64,000 nt of DNA from Ottowia oryzae (GTDB taxonomy: Bacteria > Pseudomonadota > Gammaproteobacteria > Burkholderiales > Burkholderiaceae_C). A program made the translations under genes and the position numbers. Below, one piece after another: positions 40,154 to 47,108 of this stretch; within the stretch, counting starts at the first letter, position 1; each line of letters opens with the position of its first letter. The notes under the pieces were generated by a model. That model had not been told where the DNA came from. It saw only the letters and a list, made by a program, of their open reading frames with translations, and ran no database searches. Location of the stretch: contig NZ_CP027666.1 of the NCBI RefSeq assembly GCF_003008535.1, positions 1,658,001 through 1,722,000 of the forward strand, in the 5' to 3' direction.

Positions 40154-40350
40154 ATAGATAAAGATGCGAGGCAACCAGTCGGCAAGCGGTCAATTTTAGG
40201 CCGAATCGCTTGTCGTATTGCAGCAACATATGCCCAGAATTCAGGCTTCGTCTGACGGCGCGGGCGCGGGTTCTGCTAAGAATGCGGAAGGACGTGTGGC
40301 ACAATCGACGCAGCGTTTTCGGTGGTGGTCACTTGAAGCGTCCGATTTAT

Positions 40351-40376
40351 CGCAGCCCGGCTGCGGCTTTTTTCCC
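40351..40376 (+). terminator. Terminator-like hairpin in the ompA leader
   Basis: CGCAG - CCCGG - CTGCG (40351-40365), then GCTTTTTT, ends 13 bp before the ompA start and just before its GAGGAGA Shine-Dalgarno. It has the form of an intrinsic terminator but sits upstream of the gene, so it may be an attenuator, a boundary to the transcript from upstream, or chance. Confidence 0.5.
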
Positions 40377-40388
40377 ATGAGGAGAACC

Positions 40389-41024
40389 ATGAAGAAACTG
40401 AACAAAGTGGCGACCCTGTTCGCTGTTGCAACCGTGGCTGGTTCCGCCTTCGCAGCTGGCTCGACGATCAATTCCGACAACTGGCGCAATGGCCACGGCA
40501 ACCTGATCTGGAAAAACGGCACGAACGAACTGTGCTGGCGCGATGCCTACTGGACCCCCGCTACGGCTGCTCCTGGCTGTGACGGCGCCCTGCAGGCCCC
40601 TGCTGCTACGCCTACTCCTCCCGCTGTTACGCCTGTGCCTCCCGCACCGCCCGCTCCGGTGGCTGCTCAGAAGGTCACCTATGCTGCTGACGCATTCTTC
40701 GACTTCGACAAGTCGGTGCTGAAGCCTGAAGGCCGCGCCAAGCTGGACGATCTGGTCGGCAAGATCCAAGGTATCAACCTGGAAGTGATCATCGCCGTGG
40801 GTCATACCGACTCCGTGGGCTCTGACGCTTACAACCAACGTCTGTCGGTTCGCCGCGCTGAAGCTGTGAAGGCTTACCTGGTGACCAAAGGCATCGAGCG
40901 CAACCGTATCTACACCGAAGGCAAAGGCAAGAAGCAACCGATCGCTTCCAACGCTACTGCCGAAGGCCGCGCGAAAAACCGTCGCGTGGAAGTGGAAGTG
41001 GTTGGCACGCGCGCCAGCCAGTAA
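40389..41024 (+). CDS. OmpA-family outer membrane / peptidoglycan-binding protein
   Basis: A 211-residue protein with signal peptide MKKLNKVATLFAVATVAGSAFAAG. It has a W-rich segment (SDNWRNGHGNLIWKNGTNELCWRDAYWTPATAAPGC) with two cysteines, a Pro-rich linker, and an OmpA C-terminal domain from about 90 (DAFFDFDKSVLKPEGRAKLDDL and VGHTDSVGSDAYNQRLSVRRAEAVKAYLVTKGIERNRI) that binds peptidoglycan. The start at 40389 follows ATGAGGAGAACC. A strong terminator follows. Family is common in the Comamonadaceae; a two-domain beta-barrel OmpA is not present. Confidence 0.92.
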   Translation: MKKLNKVATLFAVATVAGSAFAAGSTINSDNWRNGHGNLIWKNGTNELCWRDAYWTPATAAPGCDGALQAPAATPTPPAVTPVPPAPPAPVAAQKVTYAADAFFDFDKSVLKPEGRAKLDDLVGKIQGINLEVIIAVGHTDSVGSDAYNQRLSVRRAEAVKAYLVTKGIERNRIYTEGKGKKQPIASNATAEGRAKNRRVEVEVVGTRASQ

Positions 41025-41047
41025 TCCGATTCGGATACTTCTCGATA

Positions 41048-41081
41048 AAGCCTTGGGGGCGCCAGCCCCCAGGGCTTTTTT
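41048..41081 (+). terminator. Intrinsic terminator of the OmpA-like gene
   Basis: A 13-bp stem (AAGCCTTGGGGGC / GCCCCCAGGGCTT, 41048-41060 and 41065-41077, one G-T pair) with loop GCCA and a run of six T. Confidence 0.92.
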
Positions 41082-41088
41082 GTTTTGG

Positions 41089-41622
41089 GTGCGCAGAAGG
41101 TGTGCCGAGCGACAGGCCCTAACGCTGCGGCTGGCATTTGTTTCTAGCGTGATGGCTCTTTCGGTCACGGCCGCGCAGGCTGACGATGCCTCGACGCCAA
41201 AGGCGGAAAACGCCGAGGCGTGCTTGTTCAAGCCCAATGCGAATCTGGTGGCTTCGGGCCAGCCGGTGGTCAGCGTGCTTCTTTCCCCTCGCATGCCCTA
41301 CGCCATTCCCGAGTGGAAGCGAATGGCGGTTGACGCTGAGCGCGAAGGTTTTCGGACGGCGGTGTACCGCGACCCCCGGGTTCCGGAGCGGGAATGGCGC
41401 GAGGCGGCTGTCCGAGCCGACGCCCACGATCTTTTAGAGGCGCCGGTGATGGATGAGCCGACCGCCGCGTCGTGCGGCTTGCTCAACCACACACCGGCAG
41501 CCTTGGTTTCCCGCTGCCACCAAGTCCATCCTTGGCCCATTTTGGGTGTCATGCCCAAGGAAGGTTGGCTTGCCGTGCTTCGCTCTCGACTGTCGCTTTT
41601 TCAGCCAGGCGCTTGTGAATGA
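41089..41622 (+). CDS. Unrecognised exported protein, first of two overlapping genes
   Basis: A 177-residue protein if started at the GTG (41089); the ATG at 41152 is the alternative. The N-terminus (RLAFVSSVMALSVTAAQADD) is a signal peptide. The mature part has a segment SVLLSPRMPYAIPEWKRMAVDAEREGFRTAVYRDPRVPEREWREAAVRAD and cysteines at several places. It has no motif I recognise. The stop overlaps the next start as ATGA. The GTG sits just after the ompA terminator, so how it is transcribed is unclear. Confidence 0.55.
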   Translation: MRRRCAERQALTLRLAFVSSVMALSVTAAQADDASTPKAENAEACLFKPNANLVASGQPVVSVLLSPRMPYAIPEWKRMAVDAEREGFRTAVYRDPRVPEREWREAAVRADAHDLLEAPVMDEPTAASCGLLNHTPAALVSRCHQVHPWPILGVMPKEGWLAVLRSRLSLFQPGACE

Positions 41623-42830
41623 CTGATCGCATCCTCCTCACGGCCGTGTGCACTGCCACGGCGCTCACGTTTTCAGCTTCCGCTGCCATGGCGGGGGAGG
41701 GCGGTACGCAATGCATCGCGCCCCTCACCTACTTGCCGCTGGACGGTAACGCTGTGGGTTTCGACGCGCAAGGCGTGCCAGCACTGGGCACCTACGAGCG
41801 CATCAGTCCGGATGGGCGTTTCATCCTGAGGTCCTATTCCGGCGCCAAGGTAGGTACGGTCAGCCTTATGGAATTGCCGGCCAGTGGTGACGGGTCCATT
41901 CGCGTTTACTCGACGCCGTTTTCCAACGAAGTCTTTCCTGTGCAGGGAACATGGCGCTATCTGGTTGACGTCAACGGTGATCACTACCGGTTCACGGATG
42001 TGCTGCGCCGGCAAGGCGAGGCCAAACCATTGTTCCGCGCGGGGATGACGGGGTTTTACGCTGCGGCCTCCGAGCTGCCACGCCCCCAGACCAATCCTGG
42101 CGGCTTGGAGGACGAGCAGGCGATATACATCCGATCCCTCAGCTGGCCGCAGAACGCTGATGCCGACAGCCAAGGCGTTGGCCCCCTGCAGGCCGAGACC
42201 ATCGAAGTGCAAGACGATGGCCGCAGCGCGCGCGTCAAGCGCACGACGGGCGCTCGCTTCATTTGCAGCAATCGACGGTCGGAAGATGGCGGGGTGTTTG
42301 CGCTGCCGATGATTTCGATCGACGGGCTGGAGTTTTCCGCAATCCCCCAGTCGCCCAACCAAGGTCAGCCTTCGATGCGGGTCTATGGCCTGAGCGCAGA
42401 CCCGATGGCCACCGCACACCCTTGCGACCTGCACGCCGATCTGGGAATGTCCCCAAGCAAGGCCGTTTTTGGTTACGCGCCGCCGGCCGCCTGGTTGACT
42501 TACAGCGACCTGGGCTCGGTTTACGTGTTCGACCGCGCGCTGAAGCAGTCCTTCCGTATGGACAGCGCACGCGAGCGCACGCTGGTCAGCGCCTTCCCAG
42601 GCCTCACGCGAGACGGGCGAGTTGTCTATGGCGCGACTTGGCGCGATTGCGCGCCCTCCGGCGCGTGCGCGAACCGAGCGGGCTATGTGATCGCAGATCC
42701 CTACCAAAGCGCAAGCTACCGTGCCTTTTGGCAAGCACGAGGGCAGCCCGCGCCGAAGGCGTGTATTACCCAAGAACAGGTTTCGGACCAACGCAAGGCG
42801 TTTGCGCAGAAGCATGGCCTAGCAGAGTGA
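41619..42830 (+). CDS. Unrecognised exported protein, second of two overlapping genes
   Basis: A 403-residue protein with signal peptide (ILLTAVCTATALTFSASAAMAG). The mature part shows repeated strand patterns (YERISPDGRFILRSYSGAKVGTVSLMELP, YLVDVNGDHYRFTDVL, SDLGSVYVFDRALKQSFRMD) like a beta-propeller and four or more cysteines (CIAPL, FICSN, HPCDLH, CAPSGACANRAG). No known family is recognised. It starts inside the stop of the 177-residue gene, so the two are translationally coupled and likely act together. The GC content is not clearly different from that of its neighbours. Confidence 0.6.
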   Translation: MTDRILLTAVCTATALTFSASAAMAGEGGTQCIAPLTYLPLDGNAVGFDAQGVPALGTYERISPDGRFILRSYSGAKVGTVSLMELPASGDGSIRVYSTPFSNEVFPVQGTWRYLVDVNGDHYRFTDVLRRQGEAKPLFRAGMTGFYAAASELPRPQTNPGGLEDEQAIYIRSLSWPQNADADSQGVGPLQAETIEVQDDGRSARVKRTTGARFICSNRRSEDGGVFALPMISIDGLEFSAIPQSPNQGQPSMRVYGLSADPMATAHPCDLHADLGMSPSKAVFGYAPPAAWLTYSDLGSVYVFDRALKQSFRMDSARERTLVSAFPGLTRDGRVVYGATWRDCAPSGACANRAGYVIADPYQSASYRAFWQARGQPAPKACITQEQVSDQRKAFAQKHGLAE

Positions 42831-42891
42831 AGCCGCGCACGCATGCTGAGCACGCGCCGCGACGAATAGGCGTGCCGTGGGACAATGAAGC

Positions 42892-43599
42892 ATGACCGAA
42901 GTGAACGCAGATCAGGCTGAACTGGCGAAGTTTTCCGCCTTGGCACACCAGTGGTGGGACCTTCAGGGCGAGTTTGCCGCGCTGCATCAAATCAATCCAT
43001 TGCGACTCGACTGGATCGACGGTGCTTGCCCACTGAACGGGCAGCGTGTTCTGGACGTGGGCTGCGGCGGCGGCATTCTGGCGGACGCCATGGCGCGCCG
43101 CGGTGCCGACGTGCTGGGTATAGACCTTGCAGAAAAATCGCTCAAGGTCGCCCAACTGCACGCGCTGGAGACGCAAACACCGCACGTGGCCTACCGCTGC
43201 GTGTCGGCCGAGGCGCTGAGTGAGGAAATGCCGGGTGCGTTCGACGTCGTCACCTGCATGGAAATGCTGGAGCACGTACCAGACCCCGCATCCGTCGTTG
43301 CCGCCTGCGCCCGGCTGGTTCGGCCGGGTGGTTGGGTTTTCTTCTCGACCATCAACCGCAATGCCAAGTCTTTTTTGTTGGCGATTGTGGGCGCCGAGTA
43401 CGTGGCGAACATGGTTCCCCGCGGAACGCATGAGTACGCGCGGCTGATTCGTCCCCATGAACTGGCGGGCTTCTGCCGCTCCTCCGGGCTCGACTTCGTG
43501 CGCAGCAGTGGGCTTGAATTTCACCCGTTGACGCGTCGCTTCAGTCTGAGCGATGACACCAGCGTCAACTACATGGTCGCCGCCAGACGTTCAGCCTGA
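42892..43599 (+). CDS. ubiG: Ubiquinone biosynthesis O-methyltransferase UbiG
   Basis: A 235-residue SAM-dependent methyltransferase that performs both O-methylations of ubiquinone. The start FSALAHQWWDLQGEFAALHQINPLRLDWI and motif I VLDVGCGGGILADAMARRGADVLGIDLAEKSL are typical. Motif post I/II MEMLEHVPDP and the later GTHEYARLIRPHELAGFCRSSGL complete the fold. It precedes gph with a one-base gap. Confidence 0.97.
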   Translation: MTEVNADQAELAKFSALAHQWWDLQGEFAALHQINPLRLDWIDGACPLNGQRVLDVGCGGGILADAMARRGADVLGIDLAEKSLKVAQLHALETQTPHVAYRCVSAEALSEEMPGAFDVVTCMEMLEHVPDPASVVAACARLVRPGGWVFFSTINRNAKSFLLAIVGAEYVANMVPRGTHEYARLIRPHELAGFCRSSGLDFVRSSGLEFHPLTRRFSLSDDTSVNYMVAARRSA

Positions 43600-43600
43600 C

Positions 43601-44281
43601 ATGGCAAGCAGTGCGCGGCTGCACGGTGTCCGGGCGGTCTTGTTTGATCTGGACGGCACGCTGATCGACAGCGCGCCCGACTTGGCCCTGGCGGGCAACG
43701 CTTTGCGCCACGCGCGCGGGTTGGGCCCCATCGACTTGCTCGTATACCGGCCGCACGCAGGATCGGGTGCGCGCGGCATTTTGCGTGTGGCGCTTGAAGC
43801 CACGCCTGAACACCCTGGCTATGACGCCTTGCGTGACGAGTTTCTTGTCGCCTACCAGCACCACCTGCTTTCGCAGACGACGTACTTGACGGATGTGCCG
43901 CAACTGCTGGTCGGCCTGACCGACCTGGGCATGGCGTGGGGCATTGTCACCAACAAGGCCCGCCGGTTTACCCAACCCACGGTAGAAGCATTCACCGACT
44001 TGCAGGCGGCGGCCACGGTAATCAGCGGCGATTCCACGCCGTACACCAAGCCGCATCCCGGGCCCGTCTTGGCCGCGCTGCAGTCTGCCGGCTTCTCTGC
44101 CGAGAGCACCTTGTATGTGGGCGATGACGAGCGCGACATCCAGGCGGGCCGCGCGGCCGGTGTGCGCACGGTTGCTGCCACGTACGGCTACCTGGGCCCG
44201 GCGGCAGATCCGCTGGCCTGGGGCGCCGATGCCGTCATTCATTCGCCCCTGCAACTCTTGAATTTGCTCGATCCGGCTTAA
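43601..44281 (+). CDS. gph: Phosphoglycolate phosphatase
   Basis: A 226-residue HAD-superfamily hydrolase. The nucleophile motif is LFDLDGTLIDSAPDLALAGN (14-33). Motif II is in VTNKA and motif III/IV in YVGDDERDIQAGRAAGVRTVAATYGYLG. The start at 43601 lies one base after the ubiG stop, so they are coupled; the long ORF overlaps ubiG. Its stop codon TAA (44279-44281) is part of the -10 box of the ssrA promoter. Confidence 0.95.
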   Translation: MASSARLHGVRAVLFDLDGTLIDSAPDLALAGNALRHARGLGPIDLLVYRPHAGSGARGILRVALEATPEHPGYDALRDEFLVAYQHHLLSQTTYLTDVPQLLVGLTDLGMAWGIVTNKARRFTQPTVEAFTDLQAAATVISGDSTPYTKPHPGPVLAALQSAGFSAESTLYVGDDERDIQAGRAAGVRTVAATYGYLGPAADPLAWGADAVIHSPLQLLNLLDPA

Positions 44282-44284
44282 AAT
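44258..44284 (+). promoter_or_regulatory. Probable promoter of ssrA
   Basis: TTGAAT (-35 like, 44258-44263) and TAAAAT (-10 like, 44279-44284), spaced by 15 bases, which is short. The -10 hexamer contains the stop codon of gph and lies 11 bp before the tmRNA 5' end. Confidence 0.5.
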
Positions 44285-44295
44285 ACGAGCCATCC

Positions 44296-44671
44296 GGGGC
44301 TGCATTGGTTTCGACGTGGGTTGGAATCGCCTCAGGGCATGCCGAGGTTCAGTCACCTCGCTAAACCGCTGAAAAAAACTAACTGCAAACGACGAACGTT
44401 TCGCACTCGCCGCTTAATAACCGGTGAGCCTCGCAACAGCAGGCCGATGGGCTGGGCAAGGGCGGCGCAAGCCGTCCCGGCTGCGGGGGAATTCACATCG
44501 GCTGGCTTGTGTCCGGGTACCTTGGGCGCAGGCAAGATTCAAGGGTACTGGCTGGCTGGATAGCGTGCGACTGCGCGACTCGGTCGGTAAGATCTAAATC
44601 AGACCGCTAAGCATGTAGAACTGGGCGTGGAAGATTTGCGGACGCGGGTTCAAATCCCGCCAGCTCCACCA
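44296..44671 (+). ncRNA. ssrA: Transfer-messenger RNA (tmRNA)
   Basis: Starts GGGGCTGCATTGGTTTCGAC and ends TTCAAATCCCGCCAGCTCCACCA; these ends pair as a tRNA-Ala-like acceptor arm with G3-U pair and T-arm TTCAAATC. The tag reading frame (44385-44417) encodes ANDERFALAA followed by stop TAA. Length is 376 bases. It rescues stalled ribosomes with SmpB. It is followed by a strong terminator. Confidence 0.97.
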
Positions 44672-44682
44672 TATCCATGGGT

Positions 44683-44717
44683 AAAGGCGTTCACCGAGCA
44701 TCGGTGAACGCCTTTTT
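44683..44717 (+). terminator. Intrinsic terminator of ssrA
   Basis: A 15-bp stem AAAGGCGTTCACCGA / TCGGTGAACGCCTTT (44683-44697 and 44701-44715), loop GCA, then TT and CTT. Confidence 0.92.
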
Positions 44718-45143
44718 CTTTGTGTGACTTGCGCAATCTTGTGAAAGTACGGCCGGCGCCGCTTTTGTCAGGGCGCGCTCAACAGGCGCGGGCAGCGGTG
44801 GGTTGCCGTCGTGTCGGTGGTGACGGAGCAAACAATTGCTATCAAAATAAAAGCTGCTCGCGCCGTAAGGCGGGCGCTAGCGGTGTCTGCAGACATGATC
44901 GAGCCGCCGCATTCGCTGATCTGCGCATTTCGTTGCCGCCGCCCGTTCTGGCGGCCGCACTGCGCGGCACAGGGACCGTTTCAGCAACGTGGCTCGGCTC
45001 GGCGAGCTACCGCATCGTGCTGTTCAACCCCCGCCAATCCCAGCCTGCGCTGGCGAATCTGCTTTGAATGGGCGCCGGGCCATGGCTGGCGTGACGCTGG
45101 CGAAGGATCGGTCTTGCGCGCTGGCGCGCAGGGCCTGACGCGC
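44718..45143. other. Intergenic stretch of 426 bp with one repeat copy, no gene seen
   Basis: Between the ssrA terminator and the convergent hydroxy-acid dehydrogenase gene. Apart from the dispersed repeat copy at 44834-44893 I see no gene, RNA or regulatory structure. A 115-codon open frame (44720-45067) has no family-like features and weak codon use. Confidence 0.5.
44834..44893 (+). repeat. Dispersed ~60-bp repeat, copy 10 (intergenic, near-canonical)
   Basis: Reads AATTGCTATCAAAATAAAAG, CTGCTCGCGCC, seven bases, GGGCGCTAGCGG. It closely matches the copies at 37399 and 46243. Confidence 0.75.
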
Positions 45144-46241
45144 TCAGGCCGGCTCAGCCACCAGCGCGGGCGTGGCTTCGGCCAGGCTTTGGCAGCCGCT
45201 CAGGGCCATGGCCATTTCCAGTTCGTCGCGCAGGGTGCGGATCATTCGGGCCACGCCCATGGGGCCGGCAACCGCCAGCGCGTGAACCGTCGGCCGTCCA
45301 ACCATGACGGCGCTTGCGCCCAGCGCGATGGCTTTCAACACGTCGGTGCCCCGGCGAATGCCGCCGTCGACGATCAGGGGCAGTGCGCCGCCCACGGCCT
45401 TGGCGATCACCGGCAAGGCCTGGGCGGTGGCGGGTGCGGTGTCCAGCGTACGGCCGCCGTGGTTGCTGACGATCAGGCCGGCCACGTTCAGTGCCTGCGC
45501 CTGCCGCGCGTCGGCTGGGTGCAGCACGCCTTTCAACCAGACGGGCAGACGTGTGCGGGCCTGCAACCAGGCAACGTCTTCCCACGTGGGTGCGGTGGCG
45601 GGCACGCCAGCGCAGTAGGTGCCATCGGCCGCCGCGTTGTGGGGCGCGCCGCTGTTTGCGGTGGGCAGGTGTACGGCGTGTATGCCGGGCGGCAAACTGA
45701 AGGCGGCGCGGCGTTCGGCGTCGCGAACACCTTGCACGGGCGCATCGACGGTGAGCACGATCCCCTCGAAGCCCGCGGCTTCAGCGCGTTCGATCAAGGC
45801 CAGGTTCACGCCACGGTCGGCTTGCCAGTAGAGCTGAAACCAGAGCAGGCCGCGACCTTTGTCTGGCAGATAAGCCTGCGCAACATCTTCCATCGGCACG
45901 CTGGACAAGGTGGCCAGCACAAAGCCTGCCCCTTGCGCAGCCGCGGCCACGGCGCTGGCCCATTCGCCCTGGTCGTGCGCCAGACGCTGGAAAGCCACCG
46001 GCGCGAGCATGATGGGGTGCGCCAACTCGCGCCCCGCCAGCGTGGTGCGGGTGTGGCCGCCCGCCAGCGGGCGCAGCACGCGCGGCCACAACGGCCACTG
46101 CTGCCATGCGTCCGCGTTGGTGCGCAGCGTGTGTTCGTCCGCAGCGCCTCCGTCGAAGAACGCCGCGACGGCAGGATCCAGCCGGGCCCGTGCGGCCAGC
46201 GCCAGCTCGTTCAGGTTCACGGGAAAGCTCGGCTCTTGCAT
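45144..46241 (-). CDS. FMN-dependent alpha-hydroxy-acid dehydrogenase (LldD/glycolate oxidase family)
   Basis: A 365-residue flavoenzyme oxidising a 2-hydroxy acid such as L-lactate. The FMN-barrel motifs are LPVWLKGVL (active-site Lys), GLIVSNHGGRTLD (catalytic His) and VDGGIRRGTDVLKAIALGASAVMVGRP. Start at MQEPSFPVNLNELALAARARL (46241); the upstream in-frame start would translate the adjacent repeat copy. The substrate-binding loop is short; lactate dehydrogenase LldD is a likely but unproven assignment. It is single, with its promoter probably near the repeat. Confidence 0.88.
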   Translation of the reverse strand: MQEPSFPVNLNELALAARARLDPAVAAFFDGGAADEHTLRTNADAWQQWPLWPRVLRPLAGGHTRTTLAGRELAHPIMLAPVAFQRLAHDQGEWASAVAAAAQGAGFVLATLSSVPMEDVAQAYLPDKGRGLLWFQLYWQADRGVNLALIERAEAAGFEGIVLTVDAPVQGVRDAERRAAFSLPPGIHAVHLPTANSGAPHNAAADGTYCAGVPATAPTWEDVAWLQARTRLPVWLKGVLHPADARQAQALNVAGLIVSNHGGRTLDTAPATAQALPVIAKAVGGALPLIVDGGIRRGTDVLKAIALGASAVMVGRPTVHALAVAGPMGVARMIRTLRDELEMAMALSGCQSLAEATPALVAEPA

Positions 46242-46242
46242 C

Positions 46243-46301
46243 GATTTTGATAGCTGCTTGCGCTGGTGGGACGGGCGCTGGAGGCCTATTTTGTCTGAAT
46301 C
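46243..46301 (+). repeat. Dispersed ~60-bp repeat, copy 11 (near-canonical)
   Basis: Reads GATTTTGATAGCTGCTTGCG, CTGGTGGGACG, GGCGCTGGAGGCC, then TATTTTGTCTGAATC. It is the clearest copy for the right half (GGGCGCTGGAGGCC) and lies one base upstream of the hydroxy-acid dehydrogenase start. Confidence 0.8.
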
Positions 46302-46332
46302 GGGTTGCGGCGAAAGCGACGGCTGCAACCAC

Positions 46333-47022
46333 TTAGGGGCTGGCCCACATCCGCAGCAGGTTGTGGTACGTGCCGGTCAGCCGCGTGGCTTCGTCGCTTT
46401 CGCCGTTGCGCTGGCGCAGCGCGAGCAAGGCCATGTCCATGTCGAACAGCAGGCGGCGCTGTTCGTCGCTGCGCACCATGCTTTCGATCCAGAAGAAGCT
46501 GGCGATGCGCGCGCCGCGCGTGACGGGCGTGACCTGATGCAGGCTGGTGCCGGGGTAGAGCACGGCGTCGCCCGCGGGCAGCTTGACGCCATGCTCACCA
46601 TAGGTGTCTTGCACCACCAGCTCGCCGCCGTCGTATTCATCGGGTTCGCTGAAAAACAGCGTGCAGGAGACATCCGTGCGCACCCATGCGTCGTCGGCAC
46701 GAGAGTGCAGCACCGCGCCGTCGATGTGGTTGCCGTAGTGGTTGCTCTGGCCGCTGTAGCGGTTGAACAGCGGGTTGAAGAAGCGGCGGGGCAGCGCCGC
46801 CGAGAACAGCAGCGCGTCGCGGCGCAGTGCGCCCAGCACCAGCTGCCGAAGCTCGGCCGCCATGGCGCTGTCTTGGGCCAGCTGCTCGTTGGATTTCTGC
46901 TGCGCTGCCTGGGCACCCGCGCTGCGGCGCCCGTCGATCCAGGGGGCTTCGGGCGAATGCAGCAGGGCGCGCCCCCGGGCCAGCTCGTCGGCCGTCAGCA
47001 CGTTCTTGAGGTGGATCAGCAT
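46333..47022 (-). CDS. Fe(II)/2-oxoglutarate-dependent PKHD-type hydroxylase (PiuC-like)
   Basis: A 229-residue dioxygenase. The metal motif HYGNHIDGAVLHS (H and D near 98-102) and the distal HQVTPVTRGARIASFFWIESM are present, and the start MLIHLKNVLTADELARGRALL matches PKHD proteins. Family members often lie beside TonB siderophore receptors, as here, where the receptor gene ends about 85 bp upstream. It is probably transcribed with the receptor. Its substrate is unknown. Confidence 0.92.
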   Translation of the reverse strand: MLIHLKNVLTADELARGRALLHSPEAPWIDGRRSAGAQAAQQKSNEQLAQDSAMAAELRQLVLGALRRDALLFSAALPRRFFNPLFNRYSGQSNHYGNHIDGAVLHSRADDAWVRTDVSCTLFFSEPDEYDGGELVVQDTYGEHGVKLPAGDAVLYPGTSLHQVTPVTRGARIASFFWIESMVRSDEQRRLLFDMDMALLALRQRNGESDEATRLTGTYHNLLRMWASP

Positions 47023-47108
47023 GAAGGGCGCCTTTCAAAAGCAAGGCAGCCGCCCGAAGGCGGCTGGTGGTGGTCCGGCGTGGCGGTGTTCCTTGCGCGC
47101 TGCGGCTA

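Noticed and set aside
44720..45067. 115-codon open frame after ssrA
   Set aside because: It passes through a repeat copy, has no Shine-Dalgarno and no family features.
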